Positions 10,921 through 23,190 are shown, numbered from the stretch's first letter. The stretch is 64,000 bases of DNA from Physcia stellaris (GCA_018902385.1 JABSSW010000043.1:310001-374000); one strand, 5' to 3'. Translations and numbers: made by a program. Notes: generated by a model from the letters alone, not told the origin.

Positions 10921-13670
10921 CAACATTTCGGAGGAGCCCGATGCATGGAACAGTCGGCTGTATGGGCGGCTCTCAGCGCTCAAAAGGACTCGGAACACAG
11001 ACTCAAGCGCAGATACGAGTATTGCAGCGGATGTAACGTCATGCACGATGTACGGCGGTTCCGTCGGAAACAACGCGTTCAATCGACGTGAGAAAACCTC
11101 ATTGTGTTGGCAGCCAATACAGGAAGCCGATGGGAGCACAATCCGGTAGTGCTAAAAAGACTCAAGAAAGAGCAAGGATTCATAACTGCGGCCGGAAGAC
11201 GAGAAAGGAAGATGAATGAGGGAAAATTTCAAGAACGCCACTCTTAGTCCACTATCGGGTTTCGTCCTTATTGAATTCCATTTCTTGACCATCAAAGCCC
11301 ACGTCGACCTGACTAGTACTTAACAGCGACAAGAAAACTTGAAAAAGGTGTCATGATTGTGCTCAAGGTACTGTCCAGATTCGATGCTTTCTCTGATCCA
11401 TGGACAGAGAAAATAATAATAAATAGATGACTCGGCCCGAACAGATATGAGTGCCGCAAAGAGCCAAAAGATTGTCGGATTAGATTTACTGTTTTCGGAA
11501 TGTCGACCGACGTATGTGATTCGAATGATTTTGCAAGCCACGTTATTATCGAAGTCTGGTACTCGTTCATTTCCGCACTCGATTATGCTTATGACGATTA
11601 CATCACCTGATCAAGCCGATATCAAAAGAATCATACCCTGGAATCCTATTTACATTTAGGATGCTACAACATGTTTGCTTCCTCTAACATGGTGCGGTCA
11701 GGCAAATTTTTGGTGCGCAACTTTATCTACACAAAATCATTATGCCGAACAGGGAGACCAGGTGATAATATGGGGATCTAGGCGGATCGAGCCGCTACGG
11801 AGAAGAGCAGCACGTCGAATACGTCGAGAATCACAATACGTACAGAAGCAGGACGACATGGGATGGATAACAATAATGATCATCATCATGGAATGTGGCT
11901 GGGTCAGTCTCGACCTTGGATGCCCTATTGTTGAGATTCTCCGACTCGCAAGGGGCATCGATGCTGGCAATATTCTTACATCATTCAGTCACCAGTATTG
12001 ACTTTCGTGCACTTGCGCAACTCATACGTCAGAGTCGACGGTGACGCTTTCTTGATGGGTCTCATGGACGCGAATTCTAGACATAGCTACAATCTAGACT
12101 CGGCGGCCTATACAAGAGTTTGAGCCATTGCCGACAGACATGTCTGGACGATATGAAAGCGAGGCTCTGTCGATAGCATTGACAGCAGATAGCTGCATGA
12201 GCTGGATGTCACGGCTGTCAGAAGAGTGATCATTTTCTTTGACTTTTTTAGGTTGTCTGGTCCTCGTGGTTCAAGACAGCTCAGGTACAGGAAAGGTCCT
12301 CATAACCTAACAGACCCGAGGCCTTGGGTCGGTCCACACATAACGCGTGGCTATGTCATAACATCGAGCCACAAAGTAAGAACCCGTTCCTGGATGCGGG
12401 GAGAAAAGGCTGTGTGCTGTCGGTACTCGTATCATCCCGAGAGACGCACTCCGGACATTAGCATCTGCAGGCTTGCAGCCTCTTTGTTGTCAATCCAGAC
12501 GACCTTTCAGTGCCTCTGAGAGTCGCATTACCACACAAACAATGTAGCCAGGGAAAGGGCGACTACATTGATTTCGATCCCGTCGATCAATCTGACTGGG
12601 ACTTGTTACGTTGGTGTCTGGTTAAAGCGGTATCTCCGACAGTCGAGTAGATAGATGAACAAGGTGACAGGTAATAATCCGCAAGTCTGCTGTTCTCGTA
12701 GTATCCCAGTTTGCCATCACCATGTCGAATTATGGAAACAATTGTCACGCGACACCCGGACGGCCTCGACGAATTGATCTCGATTAGTAGTTGTGGCTGA
12801 GATCGGCAGGGCACTTGATTAGAAGAGGAAACTAGCGCTAGAACTAGTCCCCAGAAAACCAGAGGGTGACTCCCGGATCTGGTAATGCATTCGATGGCTG
12901 ACCAATCAGGAGATTGATCCCCCGAATCGGTGAATTTAACGTGAGACTAAAATCTAGTAGTCTTCCATTTTCTTTTACGGCTGTCGCCCGCCGAAATTAC
13001 TCGACTGAAATGGTCAGGGTGAAAATGTTACGATACTGACCGTTTGGTTGTACTCGGAGTGGGGGACTCACGATGCTGAAAACGTTCCAGGCTCATGGTT
13101 CCAGGCTCAATGATTGACGGTACAGTGCTCCTTGCGCCAATCATGAACAGACAGTGCTCCTCTCGATTGCTCGACAACAGGAATCCCACAGAAGGTTGCT
13201 TTGAACATGCGAACGGGCTTCAAAACGAGGTCCTCGCCAGTTCGAGGCGCAACTAGGCTGTCCCGATACGGTGTGCTAGGCGGAGGCTAAGAAAAAAGAG
13301 CTGATCGGTAGACCATAGTGAGATGAACCAAAGGCGGTTCGGGTCTGATAGAGCGTGCCGGCCCCCTGAGGCGTTATTGAACGATGAGGAACGTTATCGC
13401 TTCAGTTGCCGACGATCCTTGCCCTGATCAACTGTCGAGTACCCGCCCCTACGAGTACGTCCAGACGGCAATAATAGTATTGTGTCATCCTCAAGTCTCC
13501 TTGGCGGTGCAAGACATGGACATGGCTTTTCAGCCAGCCTCCAGCTTCGATAGACGTGTGCCTTGCAGACATGGTATGCAGCTGCCAATAGACTTATTGG
13601 CTTTGACTTTTTCTAGTCTACCTTTCACTTCTCGTCGAGCCTTTGGCCTATATCGCTGCTGCTCGATATA
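10921..13670. other. Long gene-poor stretch
   Basis: About 2.7 kb in which I see no convincing gene. It probably includes the missing first exon(s) of the minus-strand gene ending at 9528 and the far promoter of the WSC gene. All open stretches are under 110 codons and look random. No repeat, tRNA or transposon end was recognised. Confidence 0.4.
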
Positions 13671-13712
13671 AGTTCTTTCCCTTCTTCTTCTTCTTCTTCT
13701 CTCACTCTTTGC
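13671..13712 (+). promoter_or_regulatory. Pyrimidine-rich tract in the WSC-gene promoter
   Basis: A CTT-repeat and CT-rich run, about 140-180 bp before the ATG at 13855. CT tracts of this sort are common just upstream of transcription starts in filamentous fungi. The role is inferred from position and composition only. Confidence 0.4.
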
Positions 13713-13854
13713 CCGCTCTCTACGTAGTATATAATTTCTCCACATTCTTTTCTTTCTTTTGCACCAATAATAGAAGTGTTTCCACTTCTTCCTATCGTTG
13801 ACTTGCTACTATTCTCAAGGCATTGGTCGCGCCATAGCGTCATAGCCACTAATC

Positions 13855-16800
13855 ATGAAGTTCTTTACGACTGCTCTCACAGTCCTATCCTGGGCCGCAG
13901 CCAAGGTATCTGCCGGAAAGCTGTCACCAACGGATACGTTAACATGGGGTGGGGACAACAGCAGATCTGGTTACCAGACGTGAGCCTTGGCTCTGACTCT
14001 TCGGTTCAGACATCGAGATTGACGCGCATACAGGAACAATAATATGGATCCGGCAGTAGTTGGCAGCTCCTCATTTGGCCAGCTTTGGAAAGCCAACCTT
14101 CCCGGCAGCTACAGGGGTTATCTCGAACAGATTTATTCACAGCCACTCCTTTACACCCTCGATGACGGAATACAATACGTCTTTATTGCTACTACTCAAA
14201 ATAATGTTTACAAAATTAATGCTAAAACGGGCGCAATCGTCGCCCAAAGGAATCTCCATATCCCCTTCTTGACCGCGGATCTCGCTAGCTGCGTGGATAT
14301 CAACCCTACAGTTGGTGTCACTGTAAGTAGCAGACGCGGCCTGATCTACATATAAAGCACTGACATAATGCACACGAAGGCTACGGGAGTCATCGACCCT
14401 GAGACCGATACCTGGTATTTAACCGCAAAGACATACGATGACCAGACAGATCAGGTCAAAGGTCTCATGAATGGCAGATACTGGTTTCACGCCATCGACG
14501 TCAACACGTTGAACGAAAAGACAGGATTCCCCAAGGGCATCGAGGGGACTATTGGCCGAAATAATGCTAACAGAATGTTCCAGTCCGGCATTGGTCACCA
14601 AAGGCCTGCGTTATTGCATACCGGCCAATATATATACGCTGGATTTGCCTCGCATTGTGTCCAGTGGAATTTTACTGGCTGGATTATGGGATGGGACAAG
14701 ACCTCTGGAAAGATGGTCGAGGCTTACAATATGGAGGGAGGGCCAGAGGCAAACTCCGTCCCAGGTGCCGGAGTGTGGATGTCAGGCGGAGGCCTGGCGA
14801 CCGACGGTAAGGGAAGCATGTACTTCTCCACTGGCAACGGCTATTCTTCACAGCAACAAGGAATCCCTATCGCCGGTCGCCAGCCGCCCACCTCCCTTGA
14901 GGAAGCCGCAATCAACATGAGGATCAATGACGATGGATCTGTCAAAGTCGTAGACTTCTTTATGCCTTGGGAAAAACAGCAGCTTGATGGTGCTGACAAA
15001 GGTGGGACGAAAAGCCCCAGTCTTCTTTTCGTTTGCTGACCTTCCTCAGACTTGGGAACTACTCCTTTAGAATTACTACCGTCGGATGTATTTACTTGCT
15101 CTAACGTCAAGCGTATGGGCGTTGTCACTGGGAAATCCGGGAAGACATACATTCTCAACTTGGACAATCTCGGAGGATACCAGATGGGCGCAAATAAGCT
15201 TGATGCTATACCCCAAGTTTTCCAAAACGAGAACTCTGTCTACGCTGGAGCAGGTGTTTATCCTGGCGAAGGAGGCTATATCTACAGTGAGTCCAGAACC
15301 AGCAGTACGCACGGAGCCAAATCTAACGCACCTGCAGTAAATGTGATTCAGTATCCGACCCATGTATTCAAGTTTTCTTGCAATGCCAACGGAAACCCTG
15401 TTTTCACCAAGGTTGCCGACAGCTCAGAAAAAAACGCATATGTCTTGGGTGTTGGTCATGGCGCGACCACGTCTCTGAATGGATCACCGGGCAGCGGACT
15501 TTTCTGGGTGACTGATGTAGATGGTTTTAATTTGCGTGTATACAATGCGGTTCCCCAAAATGGCCAACTCAACTTAATCAAGAGTGCCAACATCCCTGGA
15601 GTAACGAAATTCTCACGACCGGTATTTGGCGATGGAAGAGCTTACATTGGTACGGTGCAAGGAGCACTCTATTGCTTCGGTTCACCTGTCAATCTTCCAC
15701 TAACCTGCACCTCTCCAAACGACTTCGGAAAACAACTACTCAACAGCACATCCGCCCCAAAGACCATCCAGTGCCAGGCTAATGTGGACACCCAAGTCAC
15801 CTCAATGGCTCTAAAAGGCAATGCCAACTTCAAATTAACTCAGCTACCAACTCTACCAGTCAACTTGATCAACGGTCAGAACATTAGTTTTCAGGCAGTC
15901 TTCGCTCCCAACACACCAGGACCCCTGTCCAGCGACGTGGTTATAGGAACATCGAACGGCGCTACGGGCTTCTCGACATCCACACCAGTATCTTTGAAGG
16001 GCAATGGAGATTCGCTGGCGCCCCTACTGGCCGTTAATCCGAACACCATTTCTTTCAGTGGTGTGATCACTGGAGAACAAGCAGGAGGTGTCACCCAATC
16101 AGTAATCTGGTCCAACAACGGGGACGGGCCATTACACATTACGAGCATTGGATACTCAACCATATCCGAGACTGGTGCTACCGTCACTCCCAACATGACC
16201 GCCGATGGTTACCAAGTTGGGCCTTTCACTTTCAAGGGTGTCCCGACTACCATCGCCGGAAACGACCAGGCCACTGTTGATATCAACTTCAACCCTACCA
16301 CGAGCGGAAACTTTGCTGTGTATGTCACTGTGAAGAGCGATGGTGGCAATAAAATCTTCGACGTAGTTGCGACTGCTGGGACTTATCCAAAGGCCGTTTT
16401 GGAGTTCCAGGCTGCCGACGGATCGGGAAAATGGATTCCATATACCAACAATGCTCCTCCTTTCACATTCGGCAATGTACTTGAGCAGCATACCAAGGAG
16501 CTCAAGATGAGATTGACGAACAACGGTACCAAGTCCGCGGCCTCTCTGTCTGTCACTGTTTCCAAACCTCCATTCGGAGTCTCGGGTATTGTAGGCGCCA
16601 ACAATGGGGTTGATCTCGCTGAAGGTGTGGTATTAGCTGCTGGCGAGTCTCAGACTGCTACTCTCTACTGCTCCGTTCCAAAGTATCAGGTCAATACCGA
16701 TCCCTACAATGGTTCAGCTGTATGGACCATGAACACCGGAGATCCTACTTTTGGTAAACAGTTCATTCAGTTTACATGCACTGCGGTATCTGAACAACTT

Positions 16801-19800
16801 GGTCCATTGGCATCCAACGGCTCGGCGAAATACCGCTATACCGGCTGCTGGAAGGAGAACAACCCTGGTCGTCAGTTGAAAGTCCAGTTATGGGGTAAGA
16901 ATCCGGATAGTACGAATGGCCTTTGCATCAACGCATGTGCAGACAAAGGTTACTCACTGGCTGGAACGCAGTACGTCGACGAGTGCTGGTGCGGGAACAA
17001 TATGCCAAGACAGCAATCCAACGAGACGGACTGTAATTACCAGTGCAGTGGAGACGACACACAGACGTGCGGTGGCAATGGTTACTTCCATGATGGCGCC
17101 TTTATCAGCTTGTTCGGCGACGGAGGTGCAGCTGCATCTTTAAGCTCTAACGCAGCACCGAGCATTGTGAAATCTGTAGGAGCTTACAACTACACAGGAT
17201 GCTACACCGAAGGTACTGGTGGACGTGCCCTGGGATCGAAGAACTCTGCCTCAGATCTTATGACAATCGAGAATTGTGCCGCGAGTTGCTCAGATTATAC
17301 CTATTTTGGCGTCGAGTACGGCTCTGAATGCTACTGCGGCAACTCGCTAGGTACCGGCAGCGCGAAGACTATCGAAGGTGATTGCAGTATGACTTGCCCA
17401 GGCAATACAACGGAGATCTGCGGCGCCGGAAACCGTCTTACTCTGTATACCAAGACCCAACCTTCTGGATCGTCCTCCAGTTCTTCGGTCTCATCAACTT
17501 CATCAACCTCGTCGTCTTTATCGTCTTCGTCTTCTTCATCGTCCTCGTCGATCTCATCGTCTTCATCATCCTCGTCGATCTCCTCGTCTTCATCAACCTC
17601 GTCGTCTTTATCGTCTTCGTCGTCTTCATCAGCCTCGTCGATCTCATCGTCTTCATCAACCTCACCGATCTCATCGTCTTCATCATCCTCGTCGATCTCC
17701 TCGTCTGCATCATCCTCGTCGTCTTTATCGTCTTCGTTGTCTTCATCAGCCTCGTCAATCTCATCATCTTCATCGACGACGTCTTCAGCAACGTCGAAAC
17801 CGACAGGACCAACAGCCGTTCAGACCGCAGGCGCTTTCTCCCACCAAGGATGCTATTCCGAAGGCACCAATGGGCGTGCATTGAGTGCCACCAGCACCGC
17901 GAACAATGCAATGACGGTCCAAAAGTGTGCCACCTTCTGCTCAGGATACAAGTATATGGGCGTTGAGTACTCATCCGAGTGCTATTGTGCGAACACCATT
18001 GGCGCAGGAGCTGCGCCTGCGACTAGCGGTTGCAACATGGTGTGCTCCGGAGATGCGACGGCTCTGTGCGGTGGTCCCAATAGGCTGAATTTCTATTTGA
18101 ATAATGGAGGCTCGCAAACTTCAACATCATCCTCGCCAGCGTCTCAGACCTCTACGTCTACTTCGCCGTCAAACTCTGGGCCTGCAATCGTTCAGAAGGC
18201 CGGAACATTTGGCTACAAAGGATGCTACACAGAGGGTGCCTCGGGTCGCGCACTATCCGAGAAGCAAAGCGCTCAAAGCTCAATGACCGTCGAGCAATGC
18301 TCAACGTTCTGTTCGGGTTACATGTACATGGGTGTCGAGTATGGGTAAGTGTCAACGCTGTTTATTTTCGCTTGACCTGTTAGCTAATTTGGCATGTTTA
18401 GATCTGAGTGTTATTGTGGAAACACAATCAATGCTGGATCAGTCACAGCTACCAGTGGATGTTCGATGACATGTGCCGGAGACGCAACCGAGTACTGCGG
18501 TGGAGGAAATCGTCTGAACCTGTATCAAGCGGGTATCAACACACAATCTAGTTTTACCAGCTCTCAGTCATCGACTAGCAGCGCAACATCAAGGTCGTCA
18601 AGCACAACCAGCAGCGTAGCGTCAAGCTCGTCAAGCACAGTCAGCAGCGTAACTTCAAGCCCGTCAATCACAAGCAGCAGCACAGCATCGAGATCATCAA
18701 GCACAGTCAGCAGCACAAGATCAAGCTCGTCAATCACAATCAGCAGCGTAACTTCAAGCCCGTCAATCACAAGCAGCAGCACATCATCGAGATTACCCAC
18801 CACAATTAGCAGCGTAGCTTCAAGCTCGTCAACCACAACCAGCAGCGTGACTTCAAGCCCGCCAATCACAAGCAGCAGCACATCATCAAGGTTGTCATTA
18901 TCCAGCAGCACGAGCAGTACTTCCAGCATAGCTTCCAGTTCAGGCCCTGCGGTTGTTCAAGGCAATGCCAACTTTACCTATACAGCCTGTTACGTCGAAC
19001 CGCCTAATGCTCGAGCCTTGCCCAGCCTAGTCATAGCCAATAACCAGATGACCGTCGAACTTTGTCTTTCTGCCTGTGCGCAATACGCTTTTGCTGGTCT
19101 TGAATACGGACGGTAAATACATTTCTCGCCAGCTTCTAGGTATTGCTCTTCATGCTAACTTCTTGAACAGAGAGTGCTGGTGTGGAGACAATCTTGCTTC
19201 AACCGCGACCAAAGCAACCGCCGAAAGCCAGTGTAACATGAAATGTTCAGGAGACGCGACGGAGCTCTGCGGTGCCGGTAATAGATTGACTCTGTATACC
19301 CATAAACCTGCTATCAAGCCCCAAGCCAAAATCGCCTTCGCTCAACAGGCGGCTGTCTCCACAGGATCAGCGGTACAGTCTTCCTCTACCACCAGTCTTG
19401 CAGGTTCATCATCTCCAATCTCATCTTCATCAACCGTCAGCTCAACCAGCTCAAAGTCGGCAACCTTGACAACATCAATTGCAAAGTCTTCCAGCCAGAC
19501 AGCCAGCAAGTCGTCCTCGACCGGCACCACCTCGACCACTACGCTTCTTCCGACCCCTTCTCAAACCATTGGTGGCTTCTCGTACTTGGGTTGCGCCAAT
19601 CAAACCTCGCCTGTAGCTTTGGTGGGTATGTCCAAAACCAATAGCAACAATATGACTACAGAAAGCTGTCAGGATTATTGTTTGGAAAACAATTACGGCC
19701 TTGCAGCAACCCAGAACGGTGATGCTTGCTATTGTGGTAATGGCCTGCAGTCATACTCAGCCGTTGGCCAGGAATCCTGCAACGTCGCTTGTGCGGGCAA

Positions 19801-20254
19801 CCAAACCGAAATCTGCGGTGGTGCACAGAGCCTGAGTGTCTGGAACTCGACATCTGCCACCATCCCGCCCACAATCGTCAAGGCCGTTGGTGCATACCCT
19901 CTGGAAGGTTGCTACAGCGGGTCTAAGGTTCTCTCGGCAGCATCATATACCAGCGCGATGGGACTAACTGTTGAGAGCTGTGTCGGGTACTGCATCACCA
20001 AAGGCTACAAAGTTGCTGGTGTTCAGGATGGCAAGACATGTTATTGTGACTCCCAGCTTGCAACTACCGCGCAGCAAGAGTCGCTCTCATCGTGCAATGT
20101 TCTGTGCGCAGGCAACAAGAGAGAGTTCTGCGGTGCCTCTAATATGAGCCTTGTCTACCAGTACGACATGTCGTCAGTTACGAATGGAGTACCCAAGGCG
20201 ATGAACCAACCGAACAAGGCAACCATCACCGCCAACAGCACCAGCTCGGCCTGA
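13855..20254 (+). CDS. Large secreted protein: beta-propeller-like N-terminus, Ig-like region, seven WSC domains
   Basis: Seven exons (13855-13979, 14034-14322, 14380-15001, 15050-15286, 15338-18344, 18402-19112, 19171-20254) give 6075 nt, 2024 residues. [20 protein letters not shown] is a signal peptide. Residues about 25-545 look like a PQQ-type or quinoprotein-like propeller ([48 protein letters not shown]). Residues about 545-920 look like Ig/ASH (choice-of-anchor-like) repeats ([13 protein letters not shown]). Seven WSC domains begin near residues 921, 1039, 1255, 1381, 1616, 1798 and 1903, each with spaced Cys and a CWCG or CYCG-like core. Long Ser and Ser/Thr linkers separate domains 2-3 and 4-5 and should be heavily O-mannosylated. 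No C-terminal membrane helix or clear GPI signal follows the last WSC domain. WSC domains bind glycans, so a cell-surface or cell-wall role is likely. Intron 15287-15337 (51 nt) has no in-frame stop. Confidence 0.9.
17461..17790 (+). repeat. Serine-codon low-complexity tract
   Basis: Inside the WSC gene, a nested array of TCG, TCT, TCA and TCC codons encodes an almost pure poly-Ser linker. Higher-order units recur (TCGTCTTCATCA-type blocks). Because no stop arises in other frames, long shadow ORFs run on both strands here. Such tracts change length by slippage and would be a site of length polymorphism. Confidence 0.85.
18550..18930 (+). repeat. Ser/Thr minisatellite in the WSC gene
   Basis: An imperfect tandem array with units such as AGCAGCGTAACTTCAAGC and CCGTCAATCACAAGCAGC, about 33-36 bp per step. 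It encodes a Ser/Thr/Val linker between WSC domains 4 and 5. Unlike the TCN-rich tract at 17461-17790 it is built mainly on AGC/TCA codons, so the two linkers expanded independently. Confidence 0.8.
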
Positions 20255-21032
20255 GATTGTTGGAATTAGTCTCTCTTTGAAGCGTTTTGTTTAAAATCGT
20301 CAGCCTGCATTGGGTACCGGAGTGAAGCATTTTCTGCGGGAGCTTGAGGAAATTAGAAGTATGGTAACGGTTTCGAATTCGATATGTCTATATTTCACGT
20401 CCTTCGTTGGTAGATATTTGTATGTAGTTTACAGAGATTTCTGAATACTTTTCAGGCTCTACAAATCTCCAGTAGTGTACTACCTGACTGTGATTATGTA
20501 CTTGTCCCTTGTACCTGCCGAACCTTCACTTTAAGACCGTCTGCTTCGACGATGTGATACTCGAAAGAGTCTATTTAAGTCTTCCTGTGATGTTGCTAGG
20601 CAAGATCTATATTGTTAACCTGCCTCTGGATTTCTAGACTAAGCGAAATCAGATTGGGTAGGGAGGGACACCATTTATCACTTTCCTATCCCTGTCATAC
20701 TCTCGATCAGCCGGTCAATCATCATGACCACTACTTGATACTAGCTGGTGGAATCGGAGCTTTAACTTGGGGCTTATCAACTCGATGGTGACTTGCCAGT
20801 TACAGTTCAACAGCTTATAGTCACCCGGAACTCAGAGCTCATGGCTCTTCCCAGGGTTCGTGCCCGCCTATACACTTACCCGTCTTTGGAAAGTAGCACA
20901 TGGACTTTCAGATGAATGGGTAATTCCTAGTTAATTCCGTCCGATATCGTGAATTCGTAAAAGAAGTAGGGTTCCTGCAAGCGACTGGTCCAACAAAGCT
21001 TTCCTCTTGTCATTACCTATTTCATCTCGCAA
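20255..21032. other. Convergent intergenic spacer
   Basis: About 780 bp between the stops of the WSC gene (+) and the carrier gene (-). It should hold both 3' untranslated regions. No ORF or repeat of note was seen. Confidence 0.5.
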
Positions 21033-22740
21033 TCAAGTAACAAGGATACCATAGCCCCCTTGGCTGATTAATACGGCTTCAATATCTGTACCAAAGCGTC
21101 TCCTGACGAGTTCAAAGATAATCAGTCCTGCGCTCGTGCTTGGCATCTGTCTTATGGTGGACCAGAAGAACCCTCTGTACAGCCACCTTCTCCAGCCTTG
21201 ATACTCTCTGGCGAACGTGAGACAGTGTTCATAGGTCTTGCCGTACGAGACACGATAGTTACGTCTGCTTTGAGATCGAAATTGTTCGTACTGGACTTTA
21301 TTCTCTAGTGCTAAGACGGACTTGTGATGAACACCCTGAACAAGGCTGATCGGATGCTGCACTATCTGCTGCGTGACAGAAGCGGCGATTCCTGCAAGCA
21401 TGAGGAAAACGGGCTCAATCGAATAATGCGGTCGGATGACAGAGCCGCTGTGTAGATCATCTATCCTTGGCCGAAGCACAGGATGTTCACTACGGAGTTC
21501 CCATTGCCCGTAGTATTTCGCAATGAAACCATAATATGCTTGAGCCTTGATATACTCGAACGTAGAGAAGAATGCAGCGTAGCCGAAGGAGTCCTTGAGT
21601 AGAGAGAGGCTCCAACCTGCGAATACTCCACGTGTCCCTATGTCTTTCAATTTACGTTGTCCGTATTGCCACATATTCCGATATCGGCCTTTAGTGATAT
21701 CACTGGTACGAAATCGTAGCTGTAGAGCGTCCAGTGGGGCTACCCAGGAAGCAACGTCAGCTTTCCATTCACGGGTAAGCGTTGAGATGCTCATTGATAG
21801 ACATACCAGCCACAACGGATTGAATGGCACCAGCCGTAAACCCAGCCATCAGAGTGCTCTGAGGTGAAGGCGGAGGATGTATTCTCTGCGTGGACAAAGA
21901 AGAGGGTTGATGCACGGTTCCCAGAATTTGAAGATAGCTCGTATACAGGATGGTACCGATACTGTGGTCTCAGTGGTAATTGCTGAGAAGGAAACCCTTT
22001 CGTACCTGATGTTTGCTAGCATTGCAGGCAAGACTTGATTGGGGATGAAACCCCATCTGAGAATGACTTCACGTCAGCTTTTCACTTCTACCCGCCAATA
22101 ACATTAGTGAGTGCTACAAGAAATAGTCCTTTGCAAATATATGGTTCCTCGTCTTTGGCAATTGGACAGCTGTGTTGTATGGAGTTGTGCAATTAGTTAT
22201 ATTCCCAAGTCCATTCACGTCAATATTAATGTGGCGCCTCTGTTCAACCGAAGCGAAAGTGCTTGGATTTCATCGAGCCTGAATAACACAACCAAGCTCG
22301 TGTATAGCATCGCAGTGCGGAAAGACAAAGCATTGAAAGAGTGCGAAAGTACTGGCACGAACCCATATAGTTTAACAGCGTGAGTCAGAAGGCCTGGAGC
22401 ACTCATTCGCCATGACCACGACTCCTTTGCCTGCACTCTAGGATTGATAGCTCTCGCAAAGGCCTATATCTCACGTTACACCTGGGGCATCCAAGCCATA
22501 ATCGAACCGTACCAGATAGCTGCCGGGGCGTCAACTTACGCCTGCACGGCAAATACACGGCAGTACTCACTCGACCCGGGTTCGGAAAAACGCCTTCACA
22601 GGTGCTCGGAAGTAGAAGGCAACTAGTTGCGTTCCTAGGGCTCTGACACCAGCCGCTGAAACTCCAGTGGCCGCATTGCTTCTAGGATTCCTTCGTTGAG
22701 TTTGCCGTGCTCCATCTGAAGTGTCAGTTGGCGCACTCAT
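21033..22740 (-). CDS. Divergent mitochondrial carrier (SLC25) family protein
   Basis: Five exons: 22571-22740, 22363-22452, 22006-22056, 21807-21961 and 21033-21739; 1173 nt, 390 residues, all frames consistent. It starts MSAPTDTSDGARQ. Carrier features include MAGFTAGAIQSVVA followed by APLDALQLRFR (a Pro-x-Asp signature with a charged loop), RGVFAGWSLSLLKDSFGYAA (the typical G-x-x-x-G then W/Y-R/K-G style region), and LAGIAASVTQQIVQHPISLV, a degenerate repeat lacking the usual acidic residue. The N-terminal repeat (VKAFFRTRV, WGFIPNQVLPAMLANI) is also atypical. The substrate cannot be told, and loss of signature residues suggests a non-classical carrier, possibly of the outer membrane or with a lost exchange function. 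Intron 1's acceptor and intron 2's donor (GTTCGT) are the weakest splice calls. The length is somewhat above the usual 300. Confidence 0.75.
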
Positions 22741-22835
22741 AGCACAGCCAGCATGTCTGGCCCTCAGGCTTCATGCGCTGATAGCGGGAAACGGTCTGGC
22801 GCCGACCGACACTGCATACTCGTACAGAGGTACTA

Positions 22836-23190
22836 CAGTGAACCCCCCTTATTAGAACTCAGTTTGTAAGGACTTTCGGGCCTTAAGGACTGAAAGTTTC
22901 ACGACGGGTTTTTTTTGTATGTAAATTAAGGACTTTCGCTTTATTACGATGATCCTTAAGATTTCAGGAAATTTTCGCGGATAGTCCTTACATCCAGATT
23001 TTATTTGACCTATTAGATCTTCGAACTCAGCTCTTAACCCTATATTTCTAGGGTTGTGAGGCTGTTTCATAGGGTTATACACGTTTACAGAACCCTGAAA
23101 TCTACTAGCGTATATATGGTGTAAGAACTTTCGCTTTTTAAGAACTAAAAGTGTCAAGAAAAACCCGGTCCTTATAAGGGGGGTTCACTG
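22836..23190. mobile_element. MITE-like non-autonomous DNA element (pogo/Tc1-like ends)
   Basis: Perfect 17-bp terminal inverted repeats, CAGTGAACCCCCCTTAT at the left and its reverse complement at the right, enclose 355 bp with no transposase. The left end is preceded by TA, as expected for Tc1/mariner/pogo-type TA insertion. The right end is followed by CA, so the target duplication is not confirmed. The interior carries a pair of direct subterminal repeats of about 48 bp (22866-22913 and 23121-23168) built on GTAAGGACTTTCG, with another AAGGACTTTCG at 22928. It lies in the spacer between the divergent carrier and SPT16 genes. It is AT-richer than its flanks and possibly lightly mutated. 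Confidence 0.8.

Noticed and set aside
13201-13260. A GTTCGAGGC word suggesting a tRNA T-arm
   Set aside because: No matching acceptor stem or anticodon arm could be folded around it.
17438-17974. Long ORFs on both strands over the Ser tract (178 and 194 codons)
   Set aside because: They are shadows of the stop-free TCN codon repeat in the WSC gene, and their amino-acid content is pure low complexity.
18564-18929. 121-codon minus-strand ORF rich in Leu/Val/Asp
   Set aside because: Antisense of the Ser/Thr minisatellite in the WSC gene; no independent evidence.
22852-23157. 101-codon minus-strand ORF inside the MITE-like element
   Set aside because: No transposase motifs; most likely a chance ORF in an AT-rich non-autonomous element.
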